Assembly: GCA_016779205.1 (NCBI GenBank)
Contig: JADHOC010000023.1
Span: 1-64,000 of the forward strand
Reading direction: 5' to 3'
Source of the DNA: Planctomycetota bacterium
GTDB taxonomy: Bacteria; Planctomycetota; UBA1135; GCA-002686595
Length of the DNA stretch: 64,000 bases
Below, piece by piece: positions 55,651 through 64,000 of the stretch (position 1 is its first letter; each line of letters opens with the position of its first letter). The position numbers and the translations under genes were made by a program. A model generated the notes under the pieces. It saw only the letters and a program-made list of their open reading frames with translations, searched no databases and was not told the DNA's origin.

Positions 55651-58146
55651 ATGACACCGCGCCCCGACCACGACGCCATGCTCCAGCCTGAGGGGTCGAC
55701 CCAGGCCCCGAGGATCGATCAGGTCATCGAGGTGCTGATCCTCGGCCTGCTGCTGTACCTGCCGTTCGCCTTCGGCGGCGTGATGCCCATGAGCCGCGTG
55801 GTCATCACCGGCACGGGCGCCCTCATCGCGGCCTGCTTCGCCGTGCGTTGCCTCTCGGAGAGCACCAGCCCGGTCTCCACCCCGCGCGCCATGATCCCCT
55901 TCGCCGGGCTCATCGCCCTGGCGGGCGCCCAGCTCATCGCCCTCCCGGCGTCACTTGTGGAGACCCTCTCCCCCACGGCTGGGGACCTCTGGGGCCGCGC
56001 CTCCGGCGCCGCGGGGACCGATGGGGCCTCGACCACCCTGAGCGTGTACCCCCACGGGACGGCGGTTCAGCTCGACCTCCTCATCATGGGCGGCCTGCTC
56101 ATGCTCACCGCCGCCACGGTCTACCGCGACCGGGCTGCGTTCAAGCGCCTGCTGCTCGGCGTCTCGGTGATCGGCGCCCTCGTCGCCCTCACCGGGCTTG
56201 GGCACCTCGCCCTCGGGGAGACGATGATCTACGGGGTCTTCGAAGGGAACGGCAGCAAGGGGGCACCGTTCGCCTCCTACAGCCACTACTCGGAGTTCCT
56301 CAACCTCGCCCTCGGCTGCGCCTTCGGGTTCCTGCTGGTCGGGAGCAGCACACGGGTCTCGGGGCGCACGCTCGACATCCGAGACCTGCTGGGTGGAACC
56401 GGACGCAGCCCCTCCCGGCTCGAGAAGCTCCTCATCGCCTTCCTGGTGCTGGGCGTCGTCGCCGTCGTCCTCTCAACGTCGAGGAACGGCCTGATCTCCA
56501 TGATCTTCGCCGCCGCCGTCACCGCCGCGGCCATGCAATACTCGAGGCGAATCGACGGTATCGGCTGGTCCATCGTGGGCGTCGGGCTCATCGCGACCGC
56601 CGTCCTCCTGGCCCTCGGGGTCGACCCGGTCATCGAGCGCTTCGAGGCCACCTCCGCGGACCCGTCCGGTGCCCTCTCCATGCGCCTCGATCTGATCCGA
56701 GACAGCGCGTCCATGGGCGCGGCCTTCGTCGCCACCGGCGCAGGGCTGGGCACCTACGCCCTGAGCTTCCCGGGGTTCGACACCACCGTCCGCTCGGGCA
56801 CCGCGGAGCACGCGGAGAACCAGTACCTCGAGCTCTTCGCCGAGATGGGGGCTGGGGGCGCCCTGCTGGGCCTGACCTTCCTCGCGCTGCTCTACCTGCG
56901 CCTCTTCCGCCGCCCCAGGGAGAGCCGGAAGTCGGCGGACCTCGGGGTCTTCGGGGTCCTCTTTGGCCTCTCCGCCCTCACCTTCCATTCCCTCACGGAC
57001 TTCGGCGTGGTGATCCCCGCGGTCGGGCTCCTCGCGGCGACCCTGGCGGGCGCCGCCCTCGGGCGCTGCAGCGCCGACTGTTCGCCGGCCCTCGGCCGCC
57101 GCGTCCTCGCCATGGGCGTCGGCCTCCTGGCCATGGCTGCCCTCGGGACGCGCGTCCCCGCCGCGATCCGCGGAGGGGAGAGCTGGGACCACTTCAGCTA
57201 CGCCGAGCTGGTCAGGGAGGACGTGGCCAGGGCCGGCGGGGTCGGGACAGCCGAGCAACACGCCGACCTGGTCGAACACACCGGGCTCGCCCTCGAGGCG
57301 GAGCCCGCGAACGCCGAGGTGGCGTTCCGCGCCGTCCTCGCGCGCTGGACCCTCGCCGTGGCGACGGCCCGGGGCTTCGACCGGGAGTCCGCGCCGGTCA
57401 CGCCCATCACCCACCCGGACCTCGTGGACTCCGCCGCGGCCGCCGTGAGCGGTCTGCAGCAGGTCTTCCTCCTCGCCCCCACCCATGGCCCCTCCTGGTC
57501 CGTCGCGGGCCAGCTGCGGCGGGTCTGGCTCGGGGACGAGACGGCGGAGGCCGGCGAGTGGATCCTGCGCGGCCGAGCGCTCGCGCCCCACCACCCCGCG
57601 GCCTGCCTCGCCTCCGCCTTCGAGCTGATGCGGCAGGACCGCGAGGCCGAGGGGGTCGCGGAGCTGGAGCGCGCGGTCGGCGTCGGCGCGCCGCGGCGGG
57701 ACATCGTCGACCTCCTCGCGACCTCCTTGCAGCGCCCGGCCCTCGCCCTCCCCTTCGCGGAGGGCGACCTCGGCCTCACGGGTCGGCTCCTCTCCATCGT
57801 CGAGGCCCAGGGCGATCAGGCCCCCCTCGCAGAGGACCTCGCCGAGCGCTACGAGAACCTCCTCATCGCCGCCTGCGCCCGCCCGGGCGCCACCGAGGGC
57901 CAGCTGTCGCGGCTCGCCGCGATGGAGCGGGAGCGGGGCAACCTGGACGAGGCAGCTGACCTCCTGGCCCGCGTGCTGAGCGCGAACCCCGCCTCCCGCG
58001 CCCGCTTCACCTACGCCCAGCTCCTGGCCGAGACCGGCGACGTCCGCGGGGCGCGCCGGGAGCTCCGGGACGTGCTCAACTTCCACCCCGAGATGACCCA
58101 GGCGACGCGCCTCCTGGAGCAGCTGGAAGGGGATCGATCCAATTGA
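55651..58146 (+). CDS. O-antigen ligase/polymerase-like membrane protein with TPR-like tail
   Basis: 831 residues. Residues about 25-480 hold roughly ten to twelve hydrophobic helices with the Wzy/WaaL pattern. FASYSHYSEFLNLALGCAFGF precedes STSRNGLISMIFAA, and later comes a periplasmic loop with GAGLGTYALSFPGFD and AEHAENQYLELFAEMG, as in O-antigen ligases. The C-terminal 330 residues are helical repeat-like (LEAEPANAEVAFRAVLARW, LERAVGVGAPRRDIVDLLA, LLARVLSANPASRARFTYA), a TPR-like solenoid probably in the periplasm. It likely polymerises or attaches the glycan made by the downstream genes; polymerase and ligase cannot be told apart by eye. Confidence 0.82.
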   Translation: MTPRPDHDAMLQPEGSTQAPRIDQVIEVLILGLLLYLPFAFGGVMPMSRVVITGTGALIAACFAVRCLSESTSPVSTPRAMIPFAGLIALAGAQLIALPASLVETLSPTAGDLWGRASGAAGTDGASTTLSVYPHGTAVQLDLLIMGGLLMLTAATVYRDRAAFKRLLLGVSVIGALVALTGLGHLALGETMIYGVFEGNGSKGAPFASYSHYSEFLNLALGCAFGFLLVGSSTRVSGRTLDIRDLLGGTGRSPSRLEKLLIAFLVLGVVAVVLSTSRNGLISMIFAAAVTAAAMQYSRRIDGIGWSIVGVGLIATAVLLALGVDPVIERFEATSADPSGALSMRLDLIRDSASMGAAFVATGAGLGTYALSFPGFDTTVRSGTAEHAENQYLELFAEMGAGGALLGLTFLALLYLRLFRRPRESRKSADLGVFGVLFGLSALTFHSLTDFGVVIPAVGLLAATLAGAALGRCSADCSPALGRRVLAMGVGLLAMAALGTRVPAAIRGGESWDHFSYAELVREDVARAGGVGTAEQHADLVEHTGLALEAEPANAEVAFRAVLARWTLAVATARGFDRESAPVTPITHPDLVDSAAAAVSGLQQVFLLAPTHGPSWSVAGQLRRVWLGDETAEAGEWILRGRALAPHHPAACLASAFELMRQDREAEGVAELERAVGVGAPRRDIVDLLATSLQRPALALPFAEGDLGLTGRLLSIVEAQGDQAPLAEDLAERYENLLIAACARPGATEGQLSRLAAMERERGNLDEAADLLARVLSANPASRARFTYAQLLAETGDVRGARRELRDVLNFHPEMTQATRLLEQLEGDRSN

Positions 58147-58216
58147 GGCTCGTTTCGAGCCGACAAGGCCCGAGCGGCTCCTGAGGCCCGCGGCCGCCCG
58201 ACGATAGAGTCTATCC

Positions 58217-59293
58217 ATGAGGACACTGCCCACCTCCCCCACCCTCCGCGCCGCCGCGCTGGCCCTCGCCCTTGGGGCTGCCTCCCTGGGCGCCGGCTGC
58301 GCGGCCACGAACTACGACCTGAACGCGGAGGAGCTCGCGCGCTTCAAGGCGGCGGGCCCGATCACGCCCGAGTTCGACGAGGAGCGCCTGCTGGAGTCCA
58401 TCCAGCCGCCGGGGGTCTACACGGTCATCGCCGGGGACCTCCTGAAGGTCCGCGTCCCCCCCTCCATGGCGACCTCGGTGGCCGAGGGGCTCCCGCAGAC
58501 CAGCGTCGAGCACTACGCCCGGGTGGCGAGCTCGGGCTCCATCGAGGTGCCCCTCGCCGGCACCGTGGAGGTCGCGGGCCTCACGGTGCAGGAGATCGAG
58601 GCCTCCATCGCCGACAGCGTCTTCCCCGAGCTCCTGAGCGAGCGCCCCTCCATCGTCGTGACGGTGGAGGAGCCCAACACGATCGCGGTCACCGTCTACG
58701 GCGCCGTCGGCACCGCCGGGGTCCACGAGCTCCGAAGCGACCAGATGACCCTCTCCGCCGCCCTCTCCGCGGCGGGCGGCATCATCCAGTCCGGCCAGCT
58801 CATCCTCGGGGCGCGCCGGATCGTCGTCTACAGCCCCGGCGGCGACGGCTCCCCCTCGATCCAGGCCCTGCCGGTCCGCGGCCTCAACGTGCCCTTCTAC
58901 GACATGCCCCTCAAGGGCGGGGAGCGCATCGAGGTCGAGCGCTACGAGCCGGACCGCTTCACGGTGGTTGGGCTGGTCAAGAGCGCCGGGTCGCTCGAGT
59001 ACCCGCCGGAGATCGAATACAACCTGATGCAGGCCATCGCCATGGCGGGCGGGGTCGACACGATCGCCGACCCCCCCTATGCCACGGTCTTCCGCAAGGA
59101 CCTGGAGACCGGAGAGATCCTCCCCGCCACCTTCCCGATCAAGGGCAACGGCCTCGTCGAGTCCTCCGCCCTGGAGATCAAGCCCGGCGACGTGATCTAC
59201 ATCGGCCACTCCGCAGGCTCGTGGACTCGCGCCTTCGCCGCCGAGGTCTTCCGGATCAACATCGGCTTCTTCATCGACCCGAAGAGTATCTGA
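58217..59293 (+). CDS. Wza-like polysaccharide export lipoprotein
   Basis: 358 residues. The signal peptide ends in a lipobox (LGAASLGAGC), so it is a predicted outer-membrane lipoprotein. Residues about 70-160 are the polysaccharide-export domain (VYTVIAGDLLKVRVPPS, GSIEVPLAGTVEVAGLTVQEIE). Two SLBB-like beta-grasp units follow (ITVYGAVGTAGVHEL-type and FTVVGLVKSAGSLEYPP), then VIYIGHSAGSWTRAFAAEVFR near the end. It probably forms the outer-membrane passage for the polymer. No Wzc/Wzb kinase-phosphatase pair is visible in the window. A partial gene at the right edge could belong to the same locus. Confidence 0.88.
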   Translation: MRTLPTSPTLRAAALALALGAASLGAGCAATNYDLNAEELARFKAAGPITPEFDEERLLESIQPPGVYTVIAGDLLKVRVPPSMATSVAEGLPQTSVEHYARVASSGSIEVPLAGTVEVAGLTVQEIEASIADSVFPELLSERPSIVVTVEEPNTIAVTVYGAVGTAGVHELRSDQMTLSAALSAAGGIIQSGQLILGARRIVVYSPGGDGSPSIQALPVRGLNVPFYDMPLKGGERIEVERYEPDRFTVVGLVKSAGSLEYPPEIEYNLMQAIAMAGGVDTIADPPYATVFRKDLETGEILPATFPIKGNGLVESSALEIKPGDVIYIGHSAGSWTRAFAAEVFRINIGFFIDPKSI

Positions 59294-59385
59294 GCCATCA
59301 GCGGCCGTCGGCTGGGGCAGACGGTCCTTCCAAACGGCTTCCTGCCAACTCCGGCCTGCTGCTCAGCGCGGCTCGCCTCCCCCAC

Positions 59386-60135
59386 TTGCGCATCTCTGTC
59401 ATCACCGCGGTCTACAACCGCGCCGCAACCGTCCGCGAGGCCATCGCCAGCGTCCAGGCGCAGCGAGACGCCGAGGTGGAGCACGTCCTCATCGACGGCG
59501 CGTCCACGGACGGGAGCCTCGCCATCATGGAGGAGATGCGCGACGGACGGACCGTGCTGGTCAGCGAACCGGATGAGGGCATCTACGACGCCCTGTCCAA
59601 GGGCTTCGAGCGGGCCACGGGGGATGCCCTGGGACTCATGCACTCCGACGATCTGTTCGCGGACGACGAGGTGCTGAGCTCGGTCACCGAGGCCTTCGCG
59701 GACCCCTCCGTGGACGCGGTCTACGGTGACCTCCAGTACGTGGCCCAGGACGACCCCGGGCGAGTGATCCGCCACTGGCGGTCCGGACCGTTCCACCCGC
59801 GACGCCTCAAGCGCGGGTGGATGCCGCCGCACCCCACCCTCTACCTGCGCCGCTCCGTCCTCGAGGAGCACGGGAGCTTCGATACGACCTACCGCATCGC
59901 CGCGGACTACGACGCCATCCTGCGCTACTTCGGCAGCCCCGGATTCAAGGCGGCCTACGTCCCGCGGGTCCTGGTGAAGATGCGCGTCGGCGGTGAGAGC
60001 AACCAGTCCCTGCGCAAGATCCTCCTCAAGAGCCGGGAGGACTACCGCGCCCTGCGCCGCTCCGGCGTGGGAGGCCTCGGGACCCTCGCCTGCAAGAACC
60101 TCAGCAAGATCGGCCAGTTCATCGGCAAGCCCTAG
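59386..60135 (+). CDS. Family 2 glycosyltransferase (WcaE-like)
   Basis: 249 residues if started at the TTG at 59386, which places [11 protein letters not shown] at the N-terminus exactly as in this family. The frame is open to 59221, but the added residues are out-of-frame Wza coding. GT-A motifs are [42 protein letters not shown] and the DxD-like MHSDDLF. A later [14 protein letters not shown] segment fits the acceptor side. It is a cytoplasmic enzyme adding a sugar to the lipid-linked repeat, with donor unknown. gmd follows 10 bases later, so GDP-fucose is a reasonable candidate donor. Confidence 0.85.
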   Translation: MRISVITAVYNRAATVREAIASVQAQRDAEVEHVLIDGASTDGSLAIMEEMRDGRTVLVSEPDEGIYDALSKGFERATGDALGLMHSDDLFADDEVLSSVTEAFADPSVDAVYGDLQYVAQDDPGRVIRHWRSGPFHPRRLKRGWMPPHPTLYLRRSVLEEHGSFDTTYRIAADYDAILRYFGSPGFKAAYVPRVLVKMRVGGESNQSLRKILLKSREDYRALRRSGVGGLGTLACKNLSKIGQFIGKP

Positions 60136-60145
60136 ACTCAACCAC

Positions 60146-61267
60146 ATGGCGAAGAAGGCACTCATCACCGGGATCACTGGACAGGACGGCTCGTACCTCG
60201 CGGAGCTGCTCCTGGAGAAGGGCTACGAGGTCCACGGCATCAAGCGCCGGGCGTCGTCGTTCAACACCCAGCGCATCGACCACATCTACCAGGACCCGCA
60301 CACGCCGGACCCCAAGCTCACCCTCCACTACGGGGACCTCTCGGATTCCTCGAATCTGACGCGGATCCTGCGGGAGGTGGAGCCGGACGAGGTCTACAAC
60401 CTCGCCGCCCAGTCCCACGTGGCGGTGAGCTTCGAAGCCCCCGAGTACACGGCGGACGTGGACGCCCTCGGCACCCTCAGGATCCTGGAGGCGATCCGGT
60501 TCCTCGGGCTCGAGCAGACCACCCGCTTCTACCAGGCCTCCACCAGCGAGCTCTACGGCCTGGTGCAGGAGATCCCCCAGCGGGAGACCACGCCCTTCCA
60601 CCCGCGCAGCCCCTACGCGGTCGCGAAGCTCTACGCCTACTGGATCGCGGTCAACTACCGCGAGGCCTACGGGATGTACGCGTGCAACGGCATTCTCTTC
60701 AACCACGAGAGCCCGCGCCGGGGCGAGACGTTCGTGACGCGCAAGATCACCCGGGCCCTGGCCAACATCGCCCAGGGCCTCGAGCAGTGCCTGCACCTCG
60801 GGAACATCTCGGCGCTCCGGGACTGGGGCCACGCCAAGGACTACGTGCGGATGCAGTGGATGATGCTGCAGCAGGAGGAGCCGGAGGACTTCGTGATCGC
60901 CACGGGCGTCCAGTACTCGGTCCGGGAGTTCGTCCGCTGGTCCGCCGCCGAGCTGGGCATCGAGCTCGAGTTCGAGGGTGAAGGGGTCGACGAGGTCGGT
61001 CGCGTCGCCGCCGTCTCCGGTGACGCGGCGCCCTCGGTCCAGGCCGGGGACATCATCGTCCGGGTCGACCCGCGCTACTTCCGTCCGGCCGAGGTCGAGA
61101 CGCTCCTCGGCGACCCCACCAAGGCGAAGGAGAAGCTCGGGTGGGTGCCCGAGATCACCACCCAGGAGATGTGCGCCGAGATGGTGGCCGAGGACCTCCA
61201 AACCGCCCGCCGCCACGCATTGCTCCGCCAGCACGGGCTCGACGTCCCCGTCTCGCTGGAGTCCTGA
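60146..61267 (+). CDS. gmd: GDP-mannose 4,6-dehydratase
   Basis: 373 residues, the size of E. coli Gmd. It converts GDP-D-mannose to GDP-4-keto-6-deoxy-D-mannose. The Rossmann loop is [37 protein letters not shown] and [13 protein letters not shown] are typical. The SDR catalytic set is seen in ASTSELYG and [12 protein letters not shown] (Tyr and Lys), and [17 protein letters not shown] is a Gmd hallmark. The start ATG lies 10 bases after the GT2 stop. fcl begins four bases after its stop, so the two-step GDP-L-fucose pathway is encoded together. Confidence 0.97.
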   Translation: MAKKALITGITGQDGSYLAELLLEKGYEVHGIKRRASSFNTQRIDHIYQDPHTPDPKLTLHYGDLSDSSNLTRILREVEPDEVYNLAAQSHVAVSFEAPEYTADVDALGTLRILEAIRFLGLEQTTRFYQASTSELYGLVQEIPQRETTPFHPRSPYAVAKLYAYWIAVNYREAYGMYACNGILFNHESPRRGETFVTRKITRALANIAQGLEQCLHLGNISALRDWGHAKDYVRMQWMMLQQEEPEDFVIATGVQYSVREFVRWSAAELGIELEFEGEGVDEVGRVAAVSGDAAPSVQAGDIIVRVDPRYFRPAEVETLLGDPTKAKEKLGWVPEITTQEMCAEMVAEDLQTARRHALLRQHGLDVPVSLES

Positions 61268-61271
61268 GGCC

Positions 61272-62204
61272 ATGCGGATCTTCATCGCAGGCCACGGAGG
61301 GATGGCGGGGAGCGCCATCCTTCGGCACCTCGAGGACCTGGGGGGGCACCAGCTCCTCGTCCGCACCCGGGATCAGCTGGACCTGACCGATCAGCGGGCG
61401 GTCCAGGAGTTCATGGAGGCCGAGCGTCCCGACCAGGTCTACCTCGCCGCCGCCAAGGTGGGCGGGATCCACGCGAACGACACCTACCCCGCAGAGTTCA
61501 TCCACCAGAACCTCGCCATCCAGGGCAACGTGATCCACGGGGCGTACCTCGCCGGGGTCCGCCAACTCCTGTTCCTCGGGTCCTCGTGCATCTACCCCAA
61601 GCACGCGCCCCAGCCCATGCCGGAGGCGTGCCTGCTGGATGGACACCTGGAGCCCACCAACGAGCCCTACGCCATCGCCAAGATCGCGGGGATCAAGATG
61701 TGCGAGGCCTACAACCGGCAGTACGGCACGGACTTCCGGAGCCTGATGCCCACGAACCTGTACGGGCCCGGCGACAACTACCACCCCGAGAACTCCCACG
61801 TGCTCCCCGCCCTCGTCCGGAAGTTTGCCGAGGCGCAGGCCGCCGGCGCCCCCAGCGTGACCCTCTGGGGGTCCGGCGAGCCGCGCCGTGAGTTCCTGCA
61901 CGTGGACGACCTCGCCGCCGCCGCCGTCTACTTCTGCAACCTGGACCGCGAGCGTTGGGGCGAGCGGTCCTTCGTGAACATCGGCACCGGGGTGGACCTG
62001 CGCATCCTCGACCTCGCCCGGGCCATCGCCCGGGTGGTGGGCTTCGAGGGCGAGATCACCCTCGACCCCAGCAAGCCGGACGGGACGCCCCGCAAGCTCC
62101 TGGACGTCTCCGTGGCGACCTCCCTGGGCTGGACCGCGTCCATCTCCCTCGACGACGGACTCAGGCGCACCGTGGCCGAGTTCGGAGAGGCCACGCGACT
62201 CTAG
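61272..62204 (+). CDS. fcl: GDP-L-fucose synthase
   Basis: 310 residues. It epimerises and reduces GDP-4-keto-6-deoxymannose to GDP-L-fucose with NADPH. The nucleotide loop is [33 protein letters not shown], the active-site GSSCIYPK and [19 protein letters not shown] (Tyr and Lys of the SDR set) are all as expected. [20 protein letters not shown] is a strong family signature. It ends 23 bases before the convergent WecA-like gene. Confidence 0.97.
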   Translation: MRIFIAGHGGMAGSAILRHLEDLGGHQLLVRTRDQLDLTDQRAVQEFMEAERPDQVYLAAAKVGGIHANDTYPAEFIHQNLAIQGNVIHGAYLAGVRQLLFLGSSCIYPKHAPQPMPEACLLDGHLEPTNEPYAIAKIAGIKMCEAYNRQYGTDFRSLMPTNLYGPGDNYHPENSHVLPALVRKFAEAQAAGAPSVTLWGSGEPRREFLHVDDLAAAAVYFCNLDRERWGERSFVNIGTGVDLRILDLARAIARVVGFEGEITLDPSKPDGTPRKLLDVSVATSLGWTASISLDDGLRRTVAEFGEATRL

Positions 62205-62227
62205 GGGCGGCCCCTCGCGGCGCTCGG

Positions 62228-63772
62228 TCAAGCCCCGGGCGCTGCGCTGACCGGGGTCTCCTCTCCTCGGACCGAGCCCTCCTTCAGCCGCTCGAGGCCG
62301 TTGAAGGAGAGGAAGGGGTGGAAGAGCGCCAGCCGGCGGCCCAGGGTCGCGGTGGAGGAGTCGTGGGAGACCGCGGCCTTGAGCACCAGGACGGACCCCT
62401 CGCGCCGATCGTTGACCGGGATCTCGATCCGGGTGACGAAGCCCGCAGGGGCGTCACCCACATCCGCCGGTTCCCACCTCAGCTGGAACGGGCTGCCGTC
62501 CCGGCGCTGCCCCTCCATCGTGAGCTCGGAGAACCCGAGGATGTGCCCGGCCTTGGTGACCACGCGCCACCACTCCTCCAGGGACGTGGCCTCGCGGAAG
62601 GCGAGCGACAGCTCGTCCACGGCGTGCTTCTCATCGCTGACGGCCCTCGCGGACGACGCCACCTGGCGGAACGCATCCATGGACTCCTTGATCCGGATGG
62701 CGCCGGACGCGCTGAACAGGAGGCAGAGCCCGAGGAGCGCGACGGCGAGGGCGACCAGTTGCGCGGTGTCGCCCATGGTGGCGGCGAGGACCACGGCCGA
62801 GGTCGCCGCCACCGAGGTCCCCACCAGCGTCGCGACCGCCCTTCGCTGACCGAAGCCGAGCTTGATCAGGCGGTGGTGGATGTGGTTCCGGTCCGCGGAC
62901 ATCATCGAGCGCCCCTCGATGAACCGGCGGGCCATGGCGAAGGTGGTGTCGAGGATCGGGATCCCCAGGGCGATGAGGGGAATGGTGAAGCCTGAGAGGG
63001 ACGAGGCCCCGGACGCCACCAGCGCCGCCGAACTCGAGAGCATGAACCCGATGGAGAGGCTCCCCGCGTCGCCGAGGAAGACCCGTGCGGGGTGGAGGTT
63101 GTGGGGCATGAACCCGCCGATCGACCCCATCAGGGCGATCAGCATCAGGCCGGCGGCGACGTGCCCCTCCTGGAACGCGATCCACGAGATCGCCCCGCAG
63201 GCGATCACGCTCAGCCCGCTGGCGAGGCTGTCGAGGCCGTCGATGATGTTGAGGGCGTTGGTGGCGCCCACGATCCAGATGATCGTGAGGGGCACCCCGA
63301 ACACGCCGAAGTCGATGCGCGTCCCCCCCATGTCGTAGTCCCCCAGGAAGCTGAGGATCCCGATGCTCTCGGGGCGTGCGAGCCAGATCCCATCGATGGA
63401 GACCCCGGAGAGCACCACGAGTCCCGCCGCCGCCAGCTGGACGAAGAGCTTCGCCATGGCCCCCATGCGCAGGATGTCGTCCCGGAGCCCGACGGCGAAC
63501 ATCATCAGTCCGCCCGCGAGGATCGCGACCACCTGCCGGTCCAGGGGGATGTCCAGGGTCCGTACGACCGGGAGCCAGGGAACGGCGACCAGGGAGAGCA
63601 CGAAGGCCGCCATGACCGCCGCGCCCCCGAGGTACGCCACCGGCTCGCGGTGAACCTTGCGGAGCCCGGGCTGATCCACCCAGCCGTTCCGTCGGGCGAT
63701 CGAGCTCGTGATCGGCGTGATCAGGAGCGCGGCGAGGAAGGCGCAGATGGGGAGAACGAGGAGGAGCGACAT
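62228..63772 (-). CDS. WecA/MraY-type polyprenyl-phosphate sugar-1-phosphate transferase with C-terminal extension
   Basis: 514 residues. The first 350 are the membrane transferase, with about ten helices. The cytoplasmic catalytic segments are GLRDDIL (DD motif), NALNIIDGLDSLASGL, FLGDAGSLSIGF and SADRNHIHHRL, the histidine-rich loop of WecA-like enzymes. It would start glycan assembly by moving a sugar-1-phosphate onto undecaprenyl phosphate. The last 150 residues (DEKHAVDELSLAFREATS, RIEIPVNDRREGSVLVLK) are soluble and not part of usual WecA; they look like a small alpha/beta regulatory domain. It lies convergent to fcl in the same locus. Confidence 0.9.
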   Translation of the reverse strand: MSLLLVLPICAFLAALLITPITSSIARRNGWVDQPGLRKVHREPVAYLGGAAVMAAFVLSLVAVPWLPVVRTLDIPLDRQVVAILAGGLMMFAVGLRDDILRMGAMAKLFVQLAAAGLVVLSGVSIDGIWLARPESIGILSFLGDYDMGGTRIDFGVFGVPLTIIWIVGATNALNIIDGLDSLASGLSVIACGAISWIAFQEGHVAAGLMLIALMGSIGGFMPHNLHPARVFLGDAGSLSIGFMLSSSAALVASGASSLSGFTIPLIALGIPILDTTFAMARRFIEGRSMMSADRNHIHHRLIKLGFGQRRAVATLVGTSVAATSAVVLAATMGDTAQLVALAVALLGLCLLFSASGAIRIKESMDAFRQVASSARAVSDEKHAVDELSLAFREATSLEEWWRVVTKAGHILGFSELTMEGQRRDGSPFQLRWEPADVGDAPAGFVTRIEIPVNDRREGSVLVLKAAVSHDSSTATLGRRLALFHPFLSFNGLERLKEGSVRGEETPVSAAPGA

Positions 63773-63822
63773 GGCAGAGCGTCATCCGGGCGCTCAGCGA
63801 GAGCGCCTTTGGCGTCAGGGAT

Positions 63823-63999
63823 TCATTGGTCGGCCTCAGCCGAGCGCCGCCGCCTGGTCGAGGGGGCCACGTCGATCCGGCGGGGCTGGTCATCGTCCAG
63901 TCCGTCGTCCGCTCCACTGCCTGTCCCGTCGGCTCCCGGGCTCGCCACTCGAGGTTCTGACCCCGGGGACGTACTCCCTCCACCCTCGGCGGGCCCGAC
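63823..63999 (-). CDS. C-terminal end of a gene continuing past the window edge
   Basis: On the minus strand the frame is open from the window edge to a TGA at 63823-63825 (59 codons visible). The fragment is Gly/Ser/Asp-rich, then GLDDDQPRRIDVAP and a basic end RRRRSAEADQ. It resembles a disordered tail rather than a domain. The start of the WecA-like gene follows about 50 bases later on the same strand, so the two may be in one operon. It could equally be a chance open frame in high-GC DNA. Confidence 0.35.
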   Translation of the reverse strand, partial: VGPAEGGGSTSPGSEPRVASPGADGTGSGADDGLDDDQPRRIDVAPSTRRRRSAEADQ

Positions 64000-64000
64000 C

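Overview
The window is a gene-dense, high-GC stretch (roughly 70% G+C by eye) of a bacterial chromosome. Most likely it comes from a deep-branching, uncultured-type member of the Planctomycetota. This is inferred from style rather than from a marker gene: large secreted proteins with PPC domains and a C-terminal module of the kind I associate with planctomycete surface proteins (53275-55338); a secreted alpha/alpha-toroid repeat protein; many genes with weak or absent Shine-Dalgarno sequences; and unusual envelope hypotheticals beside ordinary core-metabolism genes. No rRNA, CRISPR array, transposase, integrase or prophage gene was seen. Most of the window looks like stable chromosome with some lineage-specific cargo. 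Layout: (1) 3-12967: the end of a putative zinc metallopeptidase, gcvP, a Nudix / Gfo-Idh-MocA pair, a radical SAM protein, a GT9 heptosyltransferase-like gene overlapping ppc, a NarL-type response regulator, a 13-bp tandem repeat array, and a free-standing B3/B4 domain protein. (2) 13030-18828: tRNA-Pro(GGG), small membrane proteins, the overlapping plsY-gpsA phospholipid operon, a hydantoinase-A-like gene with a PhzF protein, and tRNA-Gly(GCC) with its terminator. (3) 18895-27984, almost all on the minus strand: ThiD-like kinase and DHH phosphoesterase, a TIM-barrel isomerase, purB, a VanZ-like protein, an unusual NadC/HATPase fusion, a helix-hairpin-helix protein, an FlhG/MinD-like ATPase and ruvC. 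(4) 28080-39027: ispD-ispF, then envelope genes: a toroid/discoidin-like secreted protein, an MsbA-type ABC exporter, SurA-like proteins, a HEAT protein and a degenerate peptidase-MA-like protein. (5) 39318-46711: tandem duplicated B12-binding radical SAM genes and two duplicated secreted alpha/beta-hydrolases flanking a VOC protein. (6) 46866-52995: the amtB-glnB ammonium module, divergent from a hybrid histidine kinase / cysteine hydrolase / hybrid histidine kinase trio. (7) 53275-55338: a large surface protein closed by a perfect hairpin. (8) 55651-64000: an exopolysaccharide or O-antigen locus: Wzy/ligase-like protein with a TPR-like tail, Wza-like export lipoprotein, GT2, gmd, fcl and a WecA-like initiating transferase. 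How it works together: gpsA/plsY start phospholipid synthesis. ispD/ispF supply isoprenoid precursors, and hence the polyprenyl carrier that the WecA-like transferase uses. gmd/fcl make GDP-L-fucose for the polymer that the GT2, polymerase/ligase and Wza-like proteins assemble and export. ppc, gcvP, nadC and purB are central metabolism. The least conventional items are the NadC-HATPase fusion, the kinase-hydrolase-kinase module whose hydrolase lacks the usual catalytic Asp, the paired B12-radical SAM enzymes, the hydrolase-VOC-hydrolase cassette, and the 13-bp repeat array that runs up to a start codon.
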